Position numbers and translations under genes: made by a program. Of a stretch of 64,000 nt of DNA, positions 32,491-40,962 are shown piece after piece; positions within the stretch are counted from its first letter, which is position 1, and every line of letters begins with the position of its first letter. Under the pieces are notes generated by a model. The model did not search any database. It was not told the origin of the DNA and was given only the letters and a program-made list of their open reading frames with translations. The DNA comes from JAIQFR01 sp041494445 (GTDB lineage Bacteria > Acidobacteriota > Polarisedimenticolia > Polarisedimenticolales > JAIQFR01), in assembly GCA_041494445.1 (NCBI GenBank), contig JBGQAU010000003.1:1-64000 (forward strand), read 5' to 3'.

Positions 32491-33711
32491 ATGTCAGGAC
32501 TCGACACCGGGAACACCGGGTTCATGCTGCTCTGCAGCAGCCTCGTCATGCTGATGACCCCCGGGCTGGCGTTCTTCTACGGCGGCCTGGTCGGACGGAA
32601 GAACGTCCTCGCCATCATGATCCAGAGCTTCGTCTCGATGGGGTGGACGACGGTGATCTGGTGGGCTTGCGGCTTCTCGCTCTGCTTCAGCGGGGACGTC
32701 GGCGGGATCATCGGGAACCTGGACTGGGCGTTCATGCGGCACATCACGCTCAACACGCCGTCGCCGAATTCCTCGATCCCGATGATCGTCTTCGCCGCCT
32801 ACCAGATGATGTTCGCCATCATCACCCCGGCGCTCATCACCGGCGCCTTCGCGAACCGGGTCACCTTCAAAGCCTACATGTTGTTCCTGACGGCCTGGCT
32901 CCTCTTCGTCTACTTCCCCTTCGTCCACATGGTGTGGGGGGGCGGTTTCCTACAGAAGTGGGGCGTCCTCGACTTCGCCGGCGGCATCGTGGTCCACAAC
33001 ATCGCGGGGATCGCGGCGCTCGCGTCGGTCCTCTACGTCGGCAAGCGCCGGGTCGAGGACCGGGGGCCGCACAGCATCCCGCTGGTCGCCCTCGGCACCG
33101 GCCTTCTCTGGTTCGGGTGGTACGGGTTCAACGCGGGCAGCGAGTTCCGGGTGGACTCCGTGACCGCCGTCGCGTTCCTGAACACCGACATCGCCGCTTC
33201 GTTCGCCGCGGTCGCCTGGCTCTTCATGGATTGGATGGTCTCGAAGAAGCCGAAGTTCCTCGGCCTCCTGACCGGCGCCGTCGCGGGTCTGGCCACCGTG
33301 ACACCCGCCGCCGGCTACGTCTCGCCTTCGACGGCGGCGCTCATCGGCGTCGTCGCCGGCGTCGTCTGCTTCTACGCGGTCGCGCTGAAGAACAAGCTGC
33401 GATGGGACGACGCGCTGGACGTCTGGGGGGTTCACGGCGTGGGAGGATTCCTCGGCATCGTGCTGCTGGGGATCTTCGCTACCACCGCCTTCAACCCGGC
33501 GGGCACGGACGGCTTGATTGCCGGCAACACCGCCTTCTTTTTCAAACAGCTCGCGGCGGTGGTCTTGTCGTCCGTCTGGGCCTTCGTCTTCACCCTCGGC
33601 ATGCTCTGGGTCATCGACCGGATCACGGTCGTCAGGGTCGACAAGGCGCAGGAGGACCTCGGCCTCGATGAGGCGATTCACGGGGAGAAGGCGTACCTCG
33701 AGGGGGTGTAG
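32491..33711 (+). CDS. amtB: AmtB-family ammonium transporter
   Basis: A 406-residue membrane channel for ammonium with about eleven hydrophobic segments. The twin pore histidines are H146 (YFPFVHMVWGGG) and H315 (VWGVHGVGGFLG), and FYGGLVGRKN is the conserved N-terminal motif. AGGAGG stands 7 nt before ATG 32491. A glnK/PII gene, the usual partner, is not adjacent; instead a porin gene follows after 3 bp. The window places it beside a sensor kinase, regulator and glutamate synthase operon, consistent with ammonium uptake feeding glutamate synthesis. Confidence 0.95.
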   Translation: MSGLDTGNTGFMLLCSSLVMLMTPGLAFFYGGLVGRKNVLAIMIQSFVSMGWTTVIWWACGFSLCFSGDVGGIIGNLDWAFMRHITLNTPSPNSSIPMIVFAAYQMMFAIITPALITGAFANRVTFKAYMLFLTAWLLFVYFPFVHMVWGGGFLQKWGVLDFAGGIVVHNIAGIAALASVLYVGKRRVEDRGPHSIPLVALGTGLLWFGWYGFNAGSEFRVDSVTAVAFLNTDIAASFAAVAWLFMDWMVSKKPKFLGLLTGAVAGLATVTPAAGYVSPSTAALIGVVAGVVCFYAVALKNKLRWDDALDVWGVHGVGGFLGIVLLGIFATTAFNPAGTDGLIAGNTAFFFKQLAAVVLSSVWAFVFTLGMLWVIDRITVVRVDKAQEDLGLDEAIHGEKAYLEGV

Positions 33712-33714
33712 GCC

Positions 33715-34854
33715 ATGCGGACCGCGTGCTTCCGGAGCCCGACGAGGGCGTCGGCGGCCGCTCTGCTCGTGGGCGCCCTCGCCGTTGTCCCCTGCGTCGC
33801 CGGCGACCCGCCGAAGCCCTGGTACGAGCAGCTCACGGTCGACGCGTTCCTCTCCCTTAGCTACTCGTATAGTTTCAACCGGCCCGAGTCGGGCGTGAAC
33901 CGCTATCGGGTGTTCGATTTCGACGACAACACGTTCAAGTTCGACGTGGCCGAGATCGTACTCCAGAAGGCGGTCTCAGAGCCGCGGGATGTGGGCTTCC
34001 GCGTGGACGTCGCCTTCGGCTCCTCGGTGCCCCGCGTGCTGGCTGCCGCGGACGCCGGGAGCGGGAGGAAGGGGGCCCAGGACTACGACGTGCACCAGGG
34101 GTTCGCGACTTGGGTGGCGCCGGTCGGCTCCGGCCTCAAGCTCGACTTCGGCAAATTCATCACCCACCACGGGTACGAGGTGATCGAGGGGTACGACGGC
34201 TACAACGACAACGCGACCCGGTCGTTCCTCTTCGGCTACGCGATCCCCTTCACCCATACCGGTCTACGCGCCGCCTACGCCTTCAGCGGGAAGGTGTCCG
34301 CGATGCTCATGGTGGTCAACGGCTGGGACAACGCCAAGGACAACAACGCGTCCAAGTCGGTCGGGGCGCAGGTGACCTTGGCCCCGACCGCGTCCCTCAC
34401 GATCTACGTCAACGGCATGACCGGCCCGGAGCGCGACGGCGACAACGGCCACGACCGAAGGATGCTCGATCTCGCGGCGACCTGGAAGACGACCGACCAC
34501 CTGGTGCTGGGGCTCAACCTCGACCGCGGGAACGAGGAAGACGCGCCCGTCTCCGAGGGCCTCCCCAAGAACGTGTCCTGGGACGGCGCCGCGGCGTACG
34601 CGAAGCTCGCCGTCGGGCCGAAGCTGTCCCTGGCGCTGCGCGCCGAGCAATTCGACGACCGGGACGGATGGCGAACCGGCGTCGCGCAGAGGCTGCGGGA
34701 AATCACGCTGACCCCCGAGTACCGCGTGAGCCCGCACCTGATTCTGCGCGGCGACCTCCGCCTGGACGCGTCGGACAACGGGGTGTTCGAGAAGGACGGC
34801 GGCGCCACCGACCGCCAGGTCACGGCGCTCTTCAACGCGATCTACCTCTTCTGA
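33715..34854 (+). CDS. Outer-membrane porin-like beta-barrel protein
   Basis: A 379-residue protein with a signal peptide (cleavage around CVAGD), repeated amphipathic beta strands and a C-terminal Phe (LFNAIYLF), the outer-membrane insertion signal. Segments such as FDFDDNTFKFDVAEIVLQKA, KLDFGKFITHHGYEVIEGYD and RSFLFGYAIPFTHTGLRAAY match the OmpL-like beta-barrel porin-2 family. It starts 3 bp after the amtB stop, so the two are co-transcribed. A role in letting ammonium or small solutes through the outer membrane is inferred from context. Confidence 0.8.
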   Translation: MRTACFRSPTRASAAALLVGALAVVPCVAGDPPKPWYEQLTVDAFLSLSYSYSFNRPESGVNRYRVFDFDDNTFKFDVAEIVLQKAVSEPRDVGFRVDVAFGSSVPRVLAAADAGSGRKGAQDYDVHQGFATWVAPVGSGLKLDFGKFITHHGYEVIEGYDGYNDNATRSFLFGYAIPFTHTGLRAAYAFSGKVSAMLMVVNGWDNAKDNNASKSVGAQVTLAPTASLTIYVNGMTGPERDGDNGHDRRMLDLAATWKTTDHLVLGLNLDRGNEEDAPVSEGLPKNVSWDGAAAYAKLAVGPKLSLALRAEQFDDRDGWRTGVAQRLREITLTPEYRVSPHLILRGDLRLDASDNGVFEKDGGATDRQVTALFNAIYLF

Positions 34855-34862
34855 GGCGCCGA

Positions 34863-34900
34863 CCGGCGAGGCCCTTTCGGCCAGGGAGGCGCCTCGCCGG
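34863..34900 (+). terminator. Stem-loop after the amtB-porin unit
   Basis: CCGGCGAGGC (34863-34872) and GCCTCGCCGG (34891-34900) form a perfect 10-bp stem with an 18-nt loop, 9 bp after the porin stop. There is no T-run, so it may be a Rho-assisted terminator or a 3'-end protector. Confidence 0.45.
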
Positions 34901-35030
34901 GCCGCCCAGGCGTAGGATTCCTGCGGCGGCGCTCGTCCCTGGAACTTCCGGCCCGCGTTCACGTACCAAAGGAAGGTCTTGCGTCCGCCCGGCGAGGGAT
35001 CCTCGGCGGGCGCCTTGGGAGTCTCACCTC

Positions 35031-36320
35031 ATGAAGAAGCGAACCAAGATCGCCATCGGGATCGGGGCGGCCGTGGTGGTGCTCGCCGCCACCGCGGTCG
35101 TCATCCAACAGAAGAGGAAGCCGGACGGGATCCGCGTGCGGACGGCCAAGGTGGACAAGAAAGACCTGGTCTCCCTGGTCACGGCCAACGGCACGATCGA
35201 GGCGCGCACCAAGGTGGATCTCTCCGCGAACATCATGGGGCAGATCACGAGTCTCAACGTCCGCGAGGGCGACGCGGTGAAGAAGGGGGACCTCCTCCTG
35301 GTCATCGACCAGGCCCGTTACCGGGCGGCGGTGGACTCGAGCCGGTCGTCCCTCGAGTCGCTGGAGGCGGAGCTCGCGAGGGTGCGCGAGGTCGGCGCGC
35401 AGGCGAAGCGCGACCTCGACCGCGCCGAGGCACAGTACCGCGACGGGATCCTCGCCACGGCGGACTACGACCGGGCGAAGAGCGTCTTCGATCAGTCGGT
35501 GTCGGCGGTGCAGCGCGCGGAGCGGCAGGTGACGCAGGCGCACGCGGAGCTGTCCTCCACGCACGACGCCCTGGACAAGACCGAGATCCGCGCGCCCATG
35601 GACGGGATCGTCACCCGCCGCAACGTGGAGCAGGGCGAGGTCGTGGTCACCGGGACCATGAACAACGCCGGGACGGTGCTGATGACCGTCTCCGACATGT
35701 CCACCGTCGAGGCGGTCCTCGACGTGGACCAGACCGACGTCCCTCTCCTGAAGCTCGGCCAGCCCACGTCGGTGCTGATCGACGCGTTCCCCGACAAACC
35801 CTATCCCGGCGTGGTCTCCGAGATCGGGTCGAGCCCGATCCGCGGGACCACCTCCCTCGGCCAGGCCGCCACCGGGACCGACTACGAGGTCAAGGTCGCG
35901 CTCACTTCCCATCCCGCCGGGATCCGGCCCGGGCTGACCGTCACCGCGGACATCACCACCGACACCCGGAAGGGCGTGCTCACCGTGCCGATCGGCGCGC
36001 TGATCTTGAGAAGCGAGGACGAGGGCAAGGCGTCCCCATCGAAAACCGAGGAGGGGGCCGAGAGCCGCCGGACGGACGAGCAGGTCGCCACGGTGGCCTC
36101 GAGGACCCGGGACGTCGAGGGGGTGTACGTGGTCCGGGACGGCAAGGCGGCCTTCAAGCCGGTCACCACCGGGATCAAGGGGGAGCTCGACCTCGAGGTG
36201 CTCGTCGGGCTCGCCTCGGGAGACGAGGTGATCGTCGGGCCGTTCAAGGCCCTTCGCGAGCTGAAACCCGACGCGAAGGTCGTGGTGGACAACAGCGAAA
36301 CGACGGAACTCGAGAAGTGA
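35031..36320 (+). CDS. MacA/HlyD-like periplasmic adaptor subunit
   Basis: A 429-residue protein with an N-terminal membrane anchor (IAIGIGAAVVVLAATAVVI), a split lipoyl domain (GTIEARTKVDLSANIMGQIT and IRAPMDGIVTRRNVEQGEVV), a coiled-coil hairpin (about 105-185) and a beta-barrel domain (STVEAVLDVDQTDVPLLKLG). It bridges an inner-membrane ABC exporter to an outer-membrane channel. The charged, low-complexity insert near residues 328-350 (EDEGKASPSKTEEGAESRR) is unusual. Its TGA overlaps the GTG start of the next permease gene. Confidence 0.9.
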   Translation: MKKRTKIAIGIGAAVVVLAATAVVIQQKRKPDGIRVRTAKVDKKDLVSLVTANGTIEARTKVDLSANIMGQITSLNVREGDAVKKGDLLLVIDQARYRAAVDSSRSSLESLEAELARVREVGAQAKRDLDRAEAQYRDGILATADYDRAKSVFDQSVSAVQRAERQVTQAHAELSSTHDALDKTEIRAPMDGIVTRRNVEQGEVVVTGTMNNAGTVLMTVSDMSTVEAVLDVDQTDVPLLKLGQPTSVLIDAFPDKPYPGVVSEIGSSPIRGTTSLGQAATGTDYEVKVALTSHPAGIRPGLTVTADITTDTRKGVLTVPIGALILRSEDEGKASPSKTEEGAESRRTDEQVATVASRTRDVEGVYVVRDGKAAFKPVTTGIKGELDLEVLVGLASGDEVIVGPFKALRELKPDAKVVVDNSETTELEK

Positions 36321-37534
36321 TCACGCTGGAGGTCGCCCGGATCGCGCTGGCGTCCATCCTGGCGCACAAACTCCGGTCGTTCCTCAACCTGCTCGGCATC
36401 ATCATCGCGGTCACGACCATCGTCGCGGTGATCTCCGTCGTCTCCGGCCTCAACGAGTACGCGGCGAACCTGATCGGGCAGCTCGGCCCCAACACGTTCA
36501 TCCTCACGAAGTTCGGCATCATCACGAGCCGCCAGGAATATCTCCAGGCGCTCAAGCGCAAGGACATCACGTTGGACGACGTCGAGGCCGTGAGGCGTCT
36601 CGTACCCCGGGCGAAACGGGTGACCGGCCGCGTGTTCACCGCGAAGTCGGTGTACGGCGAGGGGCGGCGGCTTCCCGACGCGATCGTCTTGGGCGCGGGC
36701 CCGGAGTTCCCCTGGATGATCGGGCTCGAGCTCGAGGACGGGCGCTACTTCACCGACGGGGAAGACCGCGCCTCCCGCGCGGTGGCGGTGATCGGCACCG
36801 ACATCAGGGACGAGCTGTTCCCCCACGCGGACCCGATCGGCCGGACGGTCACCGTGCAGGGGAAGCCGTTCCGGATCATCGGCCTGACCGTGAAGCAGGG
36901 GCGGGCGCTCGGCCAGAGCCAGGACAAGTTCGTGCTCGTCCCGCTCGGCGCCTACCAGAAGGCGTTCGGGAAGACCGAAAGCGTGGACGTGTTCGTCGAG
37001 GCCCCGGACGCCGCCTCGCGCGACGCCGTCCTCGAGGAGGCGCGGGTCGCGCTGCGGACCCGCCGCGGGACCGGCTTCCGCGACCCGGACCCGTTCGGCG
37101 TCGTGGACGCCGCGGCGCTGAACACGCTCTGGAAGAACCTCACCTTCGCCGGCTTCGCCCTGGTGATCTGGATCTCGTCCATCTCGCTCCTGGTCGGGGG
37201 CGTGGCCATCGCGAACACGATGTTCGCCTCGGTCATGGAACGGACTCACGAGATCGGCGTCCGCAAGGCGATCGGAGCGCGGCGGCGCGACGTGAGGCGG
37301 CAGTTCCTGTTCGAGGCCGCCGCCTTGAGCTCGTTGGGCGGCGTCGCCGGCGTCCTCCTGGGCTCCGCCGCCTCGAAGATCGTCGAGGGGATGACGCCGT
37401 TCCCGGCGCGGGTGACCCCGGGCCTCGTGATCGCCGGGCTCGCCGTCTCGACCCTCTCCGGCGTGCTGGCGGGCTGGCTCCCGGCCTTGCGCGCCGCCCG
37501 CCTCGACCCGGTCGAGGCGCTGCGGGAGGAATGA
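36317..37534 (+). CDS. MacB-like ABC transporter permease (first)
   Basis: A 405-residue membrane protein with one N-terminal helix (LRSFLNLLGIIIAVTTIVAVI), a large periplasmic MacB-PCD domain (residues ~45-260) and three C-terminal helices in the FtsX fold. MERTHEIGVRKAIGARRRDV is the cytosolic coupling motif and AARLDPVEALREE the usual C-terminus. GTG 36317 overlaps the adaptor stop. No ATP-binding domain is fused or adjacent, so the ATPase must be encoded elsewhere. Confidence 0.9.
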   Translation: MITLEVARIALASILAHKLRSFLNLLGIIIAVTTIVAVISVVSGLNEYAANLIGQLGPNTFILTKFGIITSRQEYLQALKRKDITLDDVEAVRRLVPRAKRVTGRVFTAKSVYGEGRRLPDAIVLGAGPEFPWMIGLELEDGRYFTDGEDRASRAVAVIGTDIRDELFPHADPIGRTVTVQGKPFRIIGLTVKQGRALGQSQDKFVLVPLGAYQKAFGKTESVDVFVEAPDAASRDAVLEEARVALRTRRGTGFRDPDPFGVVDAAALNTLWKNLTFAGFALVIWISSISLLVGGVAIANTMFASVMERTHEIGVRKAIGARRRDVRRQFLFEAAALSSLGGVAGVLLGSAASKIVEGMTPFPARVTPGLVIAGLAVSTLSGVLAGWLPALRAARLDPVEALREE

Positions 37535-37535
37535 A

Positions 37536-38798
37536 TTGGGCCGGCTTCGCGCGAGCCTCGCCGCCCGCCGCGAGAACGTCGCCTCGGCGTTCCGCTCGAT
37601 ACGGGAGCAGAAGCTCCGGTCGCTCCTGACCTGCCTCGGCATCGTGATCGGCGTCGCGACCGTGATCGTCATGGTGTCGCTCCTCACGGGGTTCAACGAG
37701 CGCTTCATCTCGTCGTTCCGCCAGTTCGGCGCGACGCTGGTGCAGTTCCAGATCCACGAGGACGAGTTCGGGGGAGGCCCCCCGCGCGAGGAGGAGCGCC
37801 TCCGGCCGGTGCTCACGCTCGACGACGCGCGGGCGATCCAGCGTTACGCGTGGGCGGTCTGGTACGTCTCGCCGGAGCGCTGGCAGTTCCAGGGAGTCGA
37901 GGTCCGGTGGCGCGGAAACCGAGTGGAGGGAGCGACCGTCGGCGGGGTCACCCACTGGTACCCGGACGCCAACAGCCACTTCGTCCAGCACGGCCGGTTC
38001 TTCAGCGAAGGGGAGGACCGGCACGCGGCGCAGGTGGCGGTGATCGGGAAGGGGGTCGTCGAGGCGCTCTTCCCGCGAATCGACCCGCTGGGACGCGAGG
38101 TCGAGATCAACGGGCGGCCGTTCCGGGTGGTCGGCGTGTTCGAGGACAAGGGCGGGTTCCTGGACCAGGGCGGCGCGAACCTGCAGATCGCGATCCCGAT
38201 GGGGGTCTTCGACCGGATCTGGCCGGAGACCCAGAAGACTTACGGGTGCGTGATCGCGACGGTCCCGCGGAAGCCGGAGTGGGTCAACCTCGCCATCGAG
38301 CAGGGAACGGAGATCCTGCGCGACCGGCGCGGCCTCCGCTTCGACCAGCCCAACAACTTCGCGATCCGCACCCCGGACCGTTACATCCGGCTGTTCCGGC
38401 AGATCACCGGCGGGATCGGCGCAGCGATGATCGCCATCGCCGGCATCAGCCTGGTGATCGGCGGGGTGGGCGTGATGAACATCATGCTGATGAACGTCAC
38501 GCAGCGGACCCGGGAGATCGGGATCCGCAAGGCTCTCGGCGCGCGCCGCCGGGACGTCCTGCAGCAGTTCCTCACGGAGGCGATGACCCTCACGATGGTC
38601 GGCGGCACCGCCGGGGTCCTGGCCGGCCTGGGCGTCGCACGGCTCGTCGCCGCGCTGAGCCGGTTCCCGGCGACCTTCTCCCCTCTCGCCGTTGCGGCGG
38701 GGCTCACCGTCTCCGCCCTCGTGGGCCTGTTCTTCGGCACCTACCCCGCCTGGCGCGCCGCGCGCCTCGATCCCATCGAGTCCCTGCGGCACGAGTGA
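37536..38798 (+). CDS. MacB-like ABC transporter permease (second)
   Basis: A 420-residue paralog of the preceding permease with the same topology: LRSLLTCLGIVIGVATVIVM, a periplasmic domain, and an FtsX core with NIMLMNVTQRTREIGIRKAL and AARLDPIESLRHE. The start is TTG 37536 with GGAGGA 6 nt upstream, one base after the previous stop. Two different permeases with one adaptor suggest a heterodimeric exporter, perhaps for a peptide or lipid. The substrate is not predictable. Confidence 0.9.
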   Translation: MGRLRASLAARRENVASAFRSIREQKLRSLLTCLGIVIGVATVIVMVSLLTGFNERFISSFRQFGATLVQFQIHEDEFGGGPPREEERLRPVLTLDDARAIQRYAWAVWYVSPERWQFQGVEVRWRGNRVEGATVGGVTHWYPDANSHFVQHGRFFSEGEDRHAAQVAVIGKGVVEALFPRIDPLGREVEINGRPFRVVGVFEDKGGFLDQGGANLQIAIPMGVFDRIWPETQKTYGCVIATVPRKPEWVNLAIEQGTEILRDRRGLRFDQPNNFAIRTPDRYIRLFRQITGGIGAAMIAIAGISLVIGGVGVMNIMLMNVTQRTREIGIRKALGARRRDVLQQFLTEAMTLTMVGGTAGVLAGLGVARLVAALSRFPATFSPLAVAAGLTVSALVGLFFGTYPAWRAARLDPIESLRHE

Positions 38799-38860
38799 CA
38801 GGCGGGACCCACCGAGCGCTTCTTCGAGGATCGATTTCCCCGGGGGCCTGGAAGAAACTG

Positions 38861-38889
38861 TTGACTAACGTTTGGAACGTTAGCATACT
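38861..38889 (+). promoter_or_regulatory. Promoter giving a probably leaderless mRNA
   Basis: TTGACT (38861-38866) and CATACT (38884-38889) with a 17-bp spacer. The ATG of the following gene lies only 7 nt after the -10 box, where transcription should begin, and no ribosome binding site precedes it. Confidence 0.6.
38865..38883. promoter_or_regulatory. Perfect palindromic operator between -35 and -10
   Basis: CTAACGTT-TGG-AACGTTAG is a perfect 8-bp inverted repeat with a 3-bp centre that occupies the promoter spacer. A third half-site, AACGTTAG at 38900-38907, overlaps the first codons of the gene. A dimeric repressor bound here would block RNA polymerase. Confidence 0.6.
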
Positions 38890-38896
38890 TAACGAC

Positions 38897-40207
38897 ATGA
38901 ACGTTAGGCAAATCAACGAGTGTCTCCTGCGCGGCGATCTCGCCGCGCCGAGGCTCTTCCCCCATCTCGACGATCTCGCCCACTCGCGGTTCGCTTTCGA
39001 GATGCATTTCGGACTGGACGCGCTTCCCGAAGAAGAGGGCGTTCTGCTCGTCCGCGGACCGCGTCAGTACGGAAAGAGCACCTGGCTGGAGTCGAAGCTC
39101 AGGGAGACGATCACGAGCCACGGGCCAGGCAGCGCGCTCTACCTCAACGGGGACGAGCTCGGCGACGCCGACGCGCTCCGGGACGCGCTGGCGGAAACGG
39201 CCGCGGCGTTTCCGCGGGGGGTCCGGGTGCGCCGCCTGTTCGTGGACGAGATCACGGCTGTCCGGGACTGGCAGCGCCCCTTGAAGCGCGCCATCGACGC
39301 GGGCGACCTGCGAGGGATCCTCGTCGTCACGACCGGCTCGAAGGCCACCGACCTGCGCCGGGGTAGCGAGCGGCTCCCGGGTCGCCGCGGGCGCCTCGAT
39401 CGAACGACCTATCTCTTCACGCCCGTCTCGTTCGGCGAGTTCCGCCGCGTCTGCGGCCCGCACCTCGGCGATCGCGCGCTGTCGGCGTACCTCCTTGCCG
39501 GCGGCTGTCCGGCAGCCCTGAACGCGCTCGCCGAACGGGGGCATCTCCCGGAGTATCTCGTCGAGATGATGCGGGATTGGATCTACGGCGAGTGTGCGGC
39601 GAGCGGACGTCAACGCGCCGCCTTGGTCGCCGTGATGGAGAACATCCTGAAGTGGGGCGGCACGCCGGTGGGACAGGCCAAGCTGGCACGGGAAGCCGGT
39701 CTCGCCAACAACACCGTCGCCGCGGCATACGTCGAATTGCTGTCGGACCTGATGTGCGTTGGCCAGGCGCTGGCATGGGATCCTTCGCGCAGGGTCGGCC
39801 TCGCCCGCCGTCCGGCGAAGTTCCCGATGACGAATCTTCTCGTGGCCGTCGCCTGGAGCCCCGAGCGACTGCGCAGCGTGGACGACTTCGAGCAGCTTCC
39901 CGAGGATGTGCAGGGCAAGTGGTGGGAATGGCTCGTCGCGCAGGAGCTGTGGCGTCGGGCCGCCCTGAGGGGGTCGGACTTCCCCGAGAGAATGCACTAC
40001 TGGCAGTCCGCCGAGCACGAGATCGATTTCGTCCTCGATCGCGAAACCTGTCTCGAGGTCAAGAGCGGGAGGACCACCGCGCTCGAATTCGCGTGGTTCG
40101 CCCGGACGTTTCCTCGATCCAGGCTCACCGTCGTTGGCGAGGGCCGCTTTGATTCGCGCTCGGTGACCGGCATAACGATGGAGGACTTTCTCCTGCAGGT
40201 TCCCTGA
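38897..40207 (+). CDS. AAA-family ATPase with DUF4143 C-terminal domain
   Basis: A 436-residue protein of the common AAA-DUF4143 type. Walker A is GPRQYGKST (54-62) and Walker B is RRLFVDEIT with D117 and E118. A winged-helix-like section (QAKLAREAGLANNTVAAAYV) follows, and the C-terminus has a PD-(D/E)XK-like core (HEIDFVLDRETCLEVKSGR). Family function is poorly defined; some members are in defence or toxin-like contexts. It has its own promoter with a palindromic operator and probably no 5' leader. The HTH-like section raises the possibility of self-regulation, which is inference. Confidence 0.85.
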   Translation: MNVRQINECLLRGDLAAPRLFPHLDDLAHSRFAFEMHFGLDALPEEEGVLLVRGPRQYGKSTWLESKLRETITSHGPGSALYLNGDELGDADALRDALAETAAAFPRGVRVRRLFVDEITAVRDWQRPLKRAIDAGDLRGILVVTTGSKATDLRRGSERLPGRRGRLDRTTYLFTPVSFGEFRRVCGPHLGDRALSAYLLAGGCPAALNALAERGHLPEYLVEMMRDWIYGECAASGRQRAALVAVMENILKWGGTPVGQAKLAREAGLANNTVAAAYVELLSDLMCVGQALAWDPSRRVGLARRPAKFPMTNLLVAVAWSPERLRSVDDFEQLPEDVQGKWWEWLVAQELWRRAALRGSDFPERMHYWQSAEHEIDFVLDRETCLEVKSGRTTALEFAWFARTFPRSRLTVVGEGRFDSRSVTGITMEDFLLQVP

Positions 40208-40298
40208 TCGCTCGCCGCTCCTTGCGGAGGCGACCCGCCGAGACCGGCCTCGACGGGAACCCCGGCCCCACGACCCCCAAGGGGACCGGGCGCACGGT

Positions 40299-40913
40299 CT
40301 ACCTCGATTCGGGATCGACGGGAGCGTCCACCGTGCCGAGGCGTCCCTCCGCGCGCACGGTCACGACGACGAGCTTCTCCGCGCGCAGGATCAGGAAGCT
40401 CGGATCCTCCATGCCCCATTCGACGTAGGGCACCTCGAATCGCAGCTCCGCCCGCAGGTGTCCGCCCTCCACGGTCAGGGCCACGGGAAGGGTCATCGGG
40501 TGGTCGCCTCCGTGGAGGCTCATCGTCCCCCCGAGCTTGACGTCGCTGCGGCCCGATTCCTCGACGCGGCCCAGGACGCGCTGAGGGCGGAAAACGATCG
40601 CCGGGTAGCGCTCGCTCTCGAGGATCGAGCCGTGCATCTTGCGGTCGCGCCTCGCGTTCCCGGTCTCCGCGCTGCGGGCGTCCACCGAGATCTCGCCCGA
40701 TGCGGTCCCGGTGGCCGGATCGAAGCGGAGCGCGCCGCCCGTCAGGCGCATCGACCCGTGGACCTCGTGAAGCGTCGTGCCGAGCGTGAAGGAGACCGCG
40801 CTCGCCTTCGGATCGAGCGTCACGACGCGCTCGGCCGCGGGAGCCGGAGACGCGAGGACGCACGCGGAGAGCAGGGGGACGAGCAACGTGGCCTTCGCGA
40901 TCCGTCGGCTCAT
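40299..40913 (-). CDS. YceI-family periplasmic protein
   Basis: A 204-residue secreted protein with a signal peptide (LLVPLLSACVLASPAPA) and a lipocalin-like beta barrel. Typical YceI features are AVSFTLGTTLHEVHGSM, SGEISVDARSAETGN, and GTMSLHGGDHPMTLPV. Members bind isoprenoid lipids in the periplasm. ATG 40913 has GAGGAG 6 nt upstream. It lies downstream of the aldo-keto reductase on the same strand, 49 bp away. Confidence 0.88.
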   Translation of the reverse strand: MSRRIAKATLLVPLLSACVLASPAPAAERVVTLDPKASAVSFTLGTTLHEVHGSMRLTGGALRFDPATGTASGEISVDARSAETGNARRDRKMHGSILESERYPAIVFRPQRVLGRVEESGRSDVKLGGTMSLHGGDHPMTLPVALTVEGGHLRAELRFEVPYVEWGMEDPSFLILRAEKLVVVTVRAEGRLGTVDAPVDPESR

Positions 40914-40962
40914 GCGGAACTCCTCGCTCGAGCGCGGGGCGCGCCCGGGCCGCGCGTACCCC

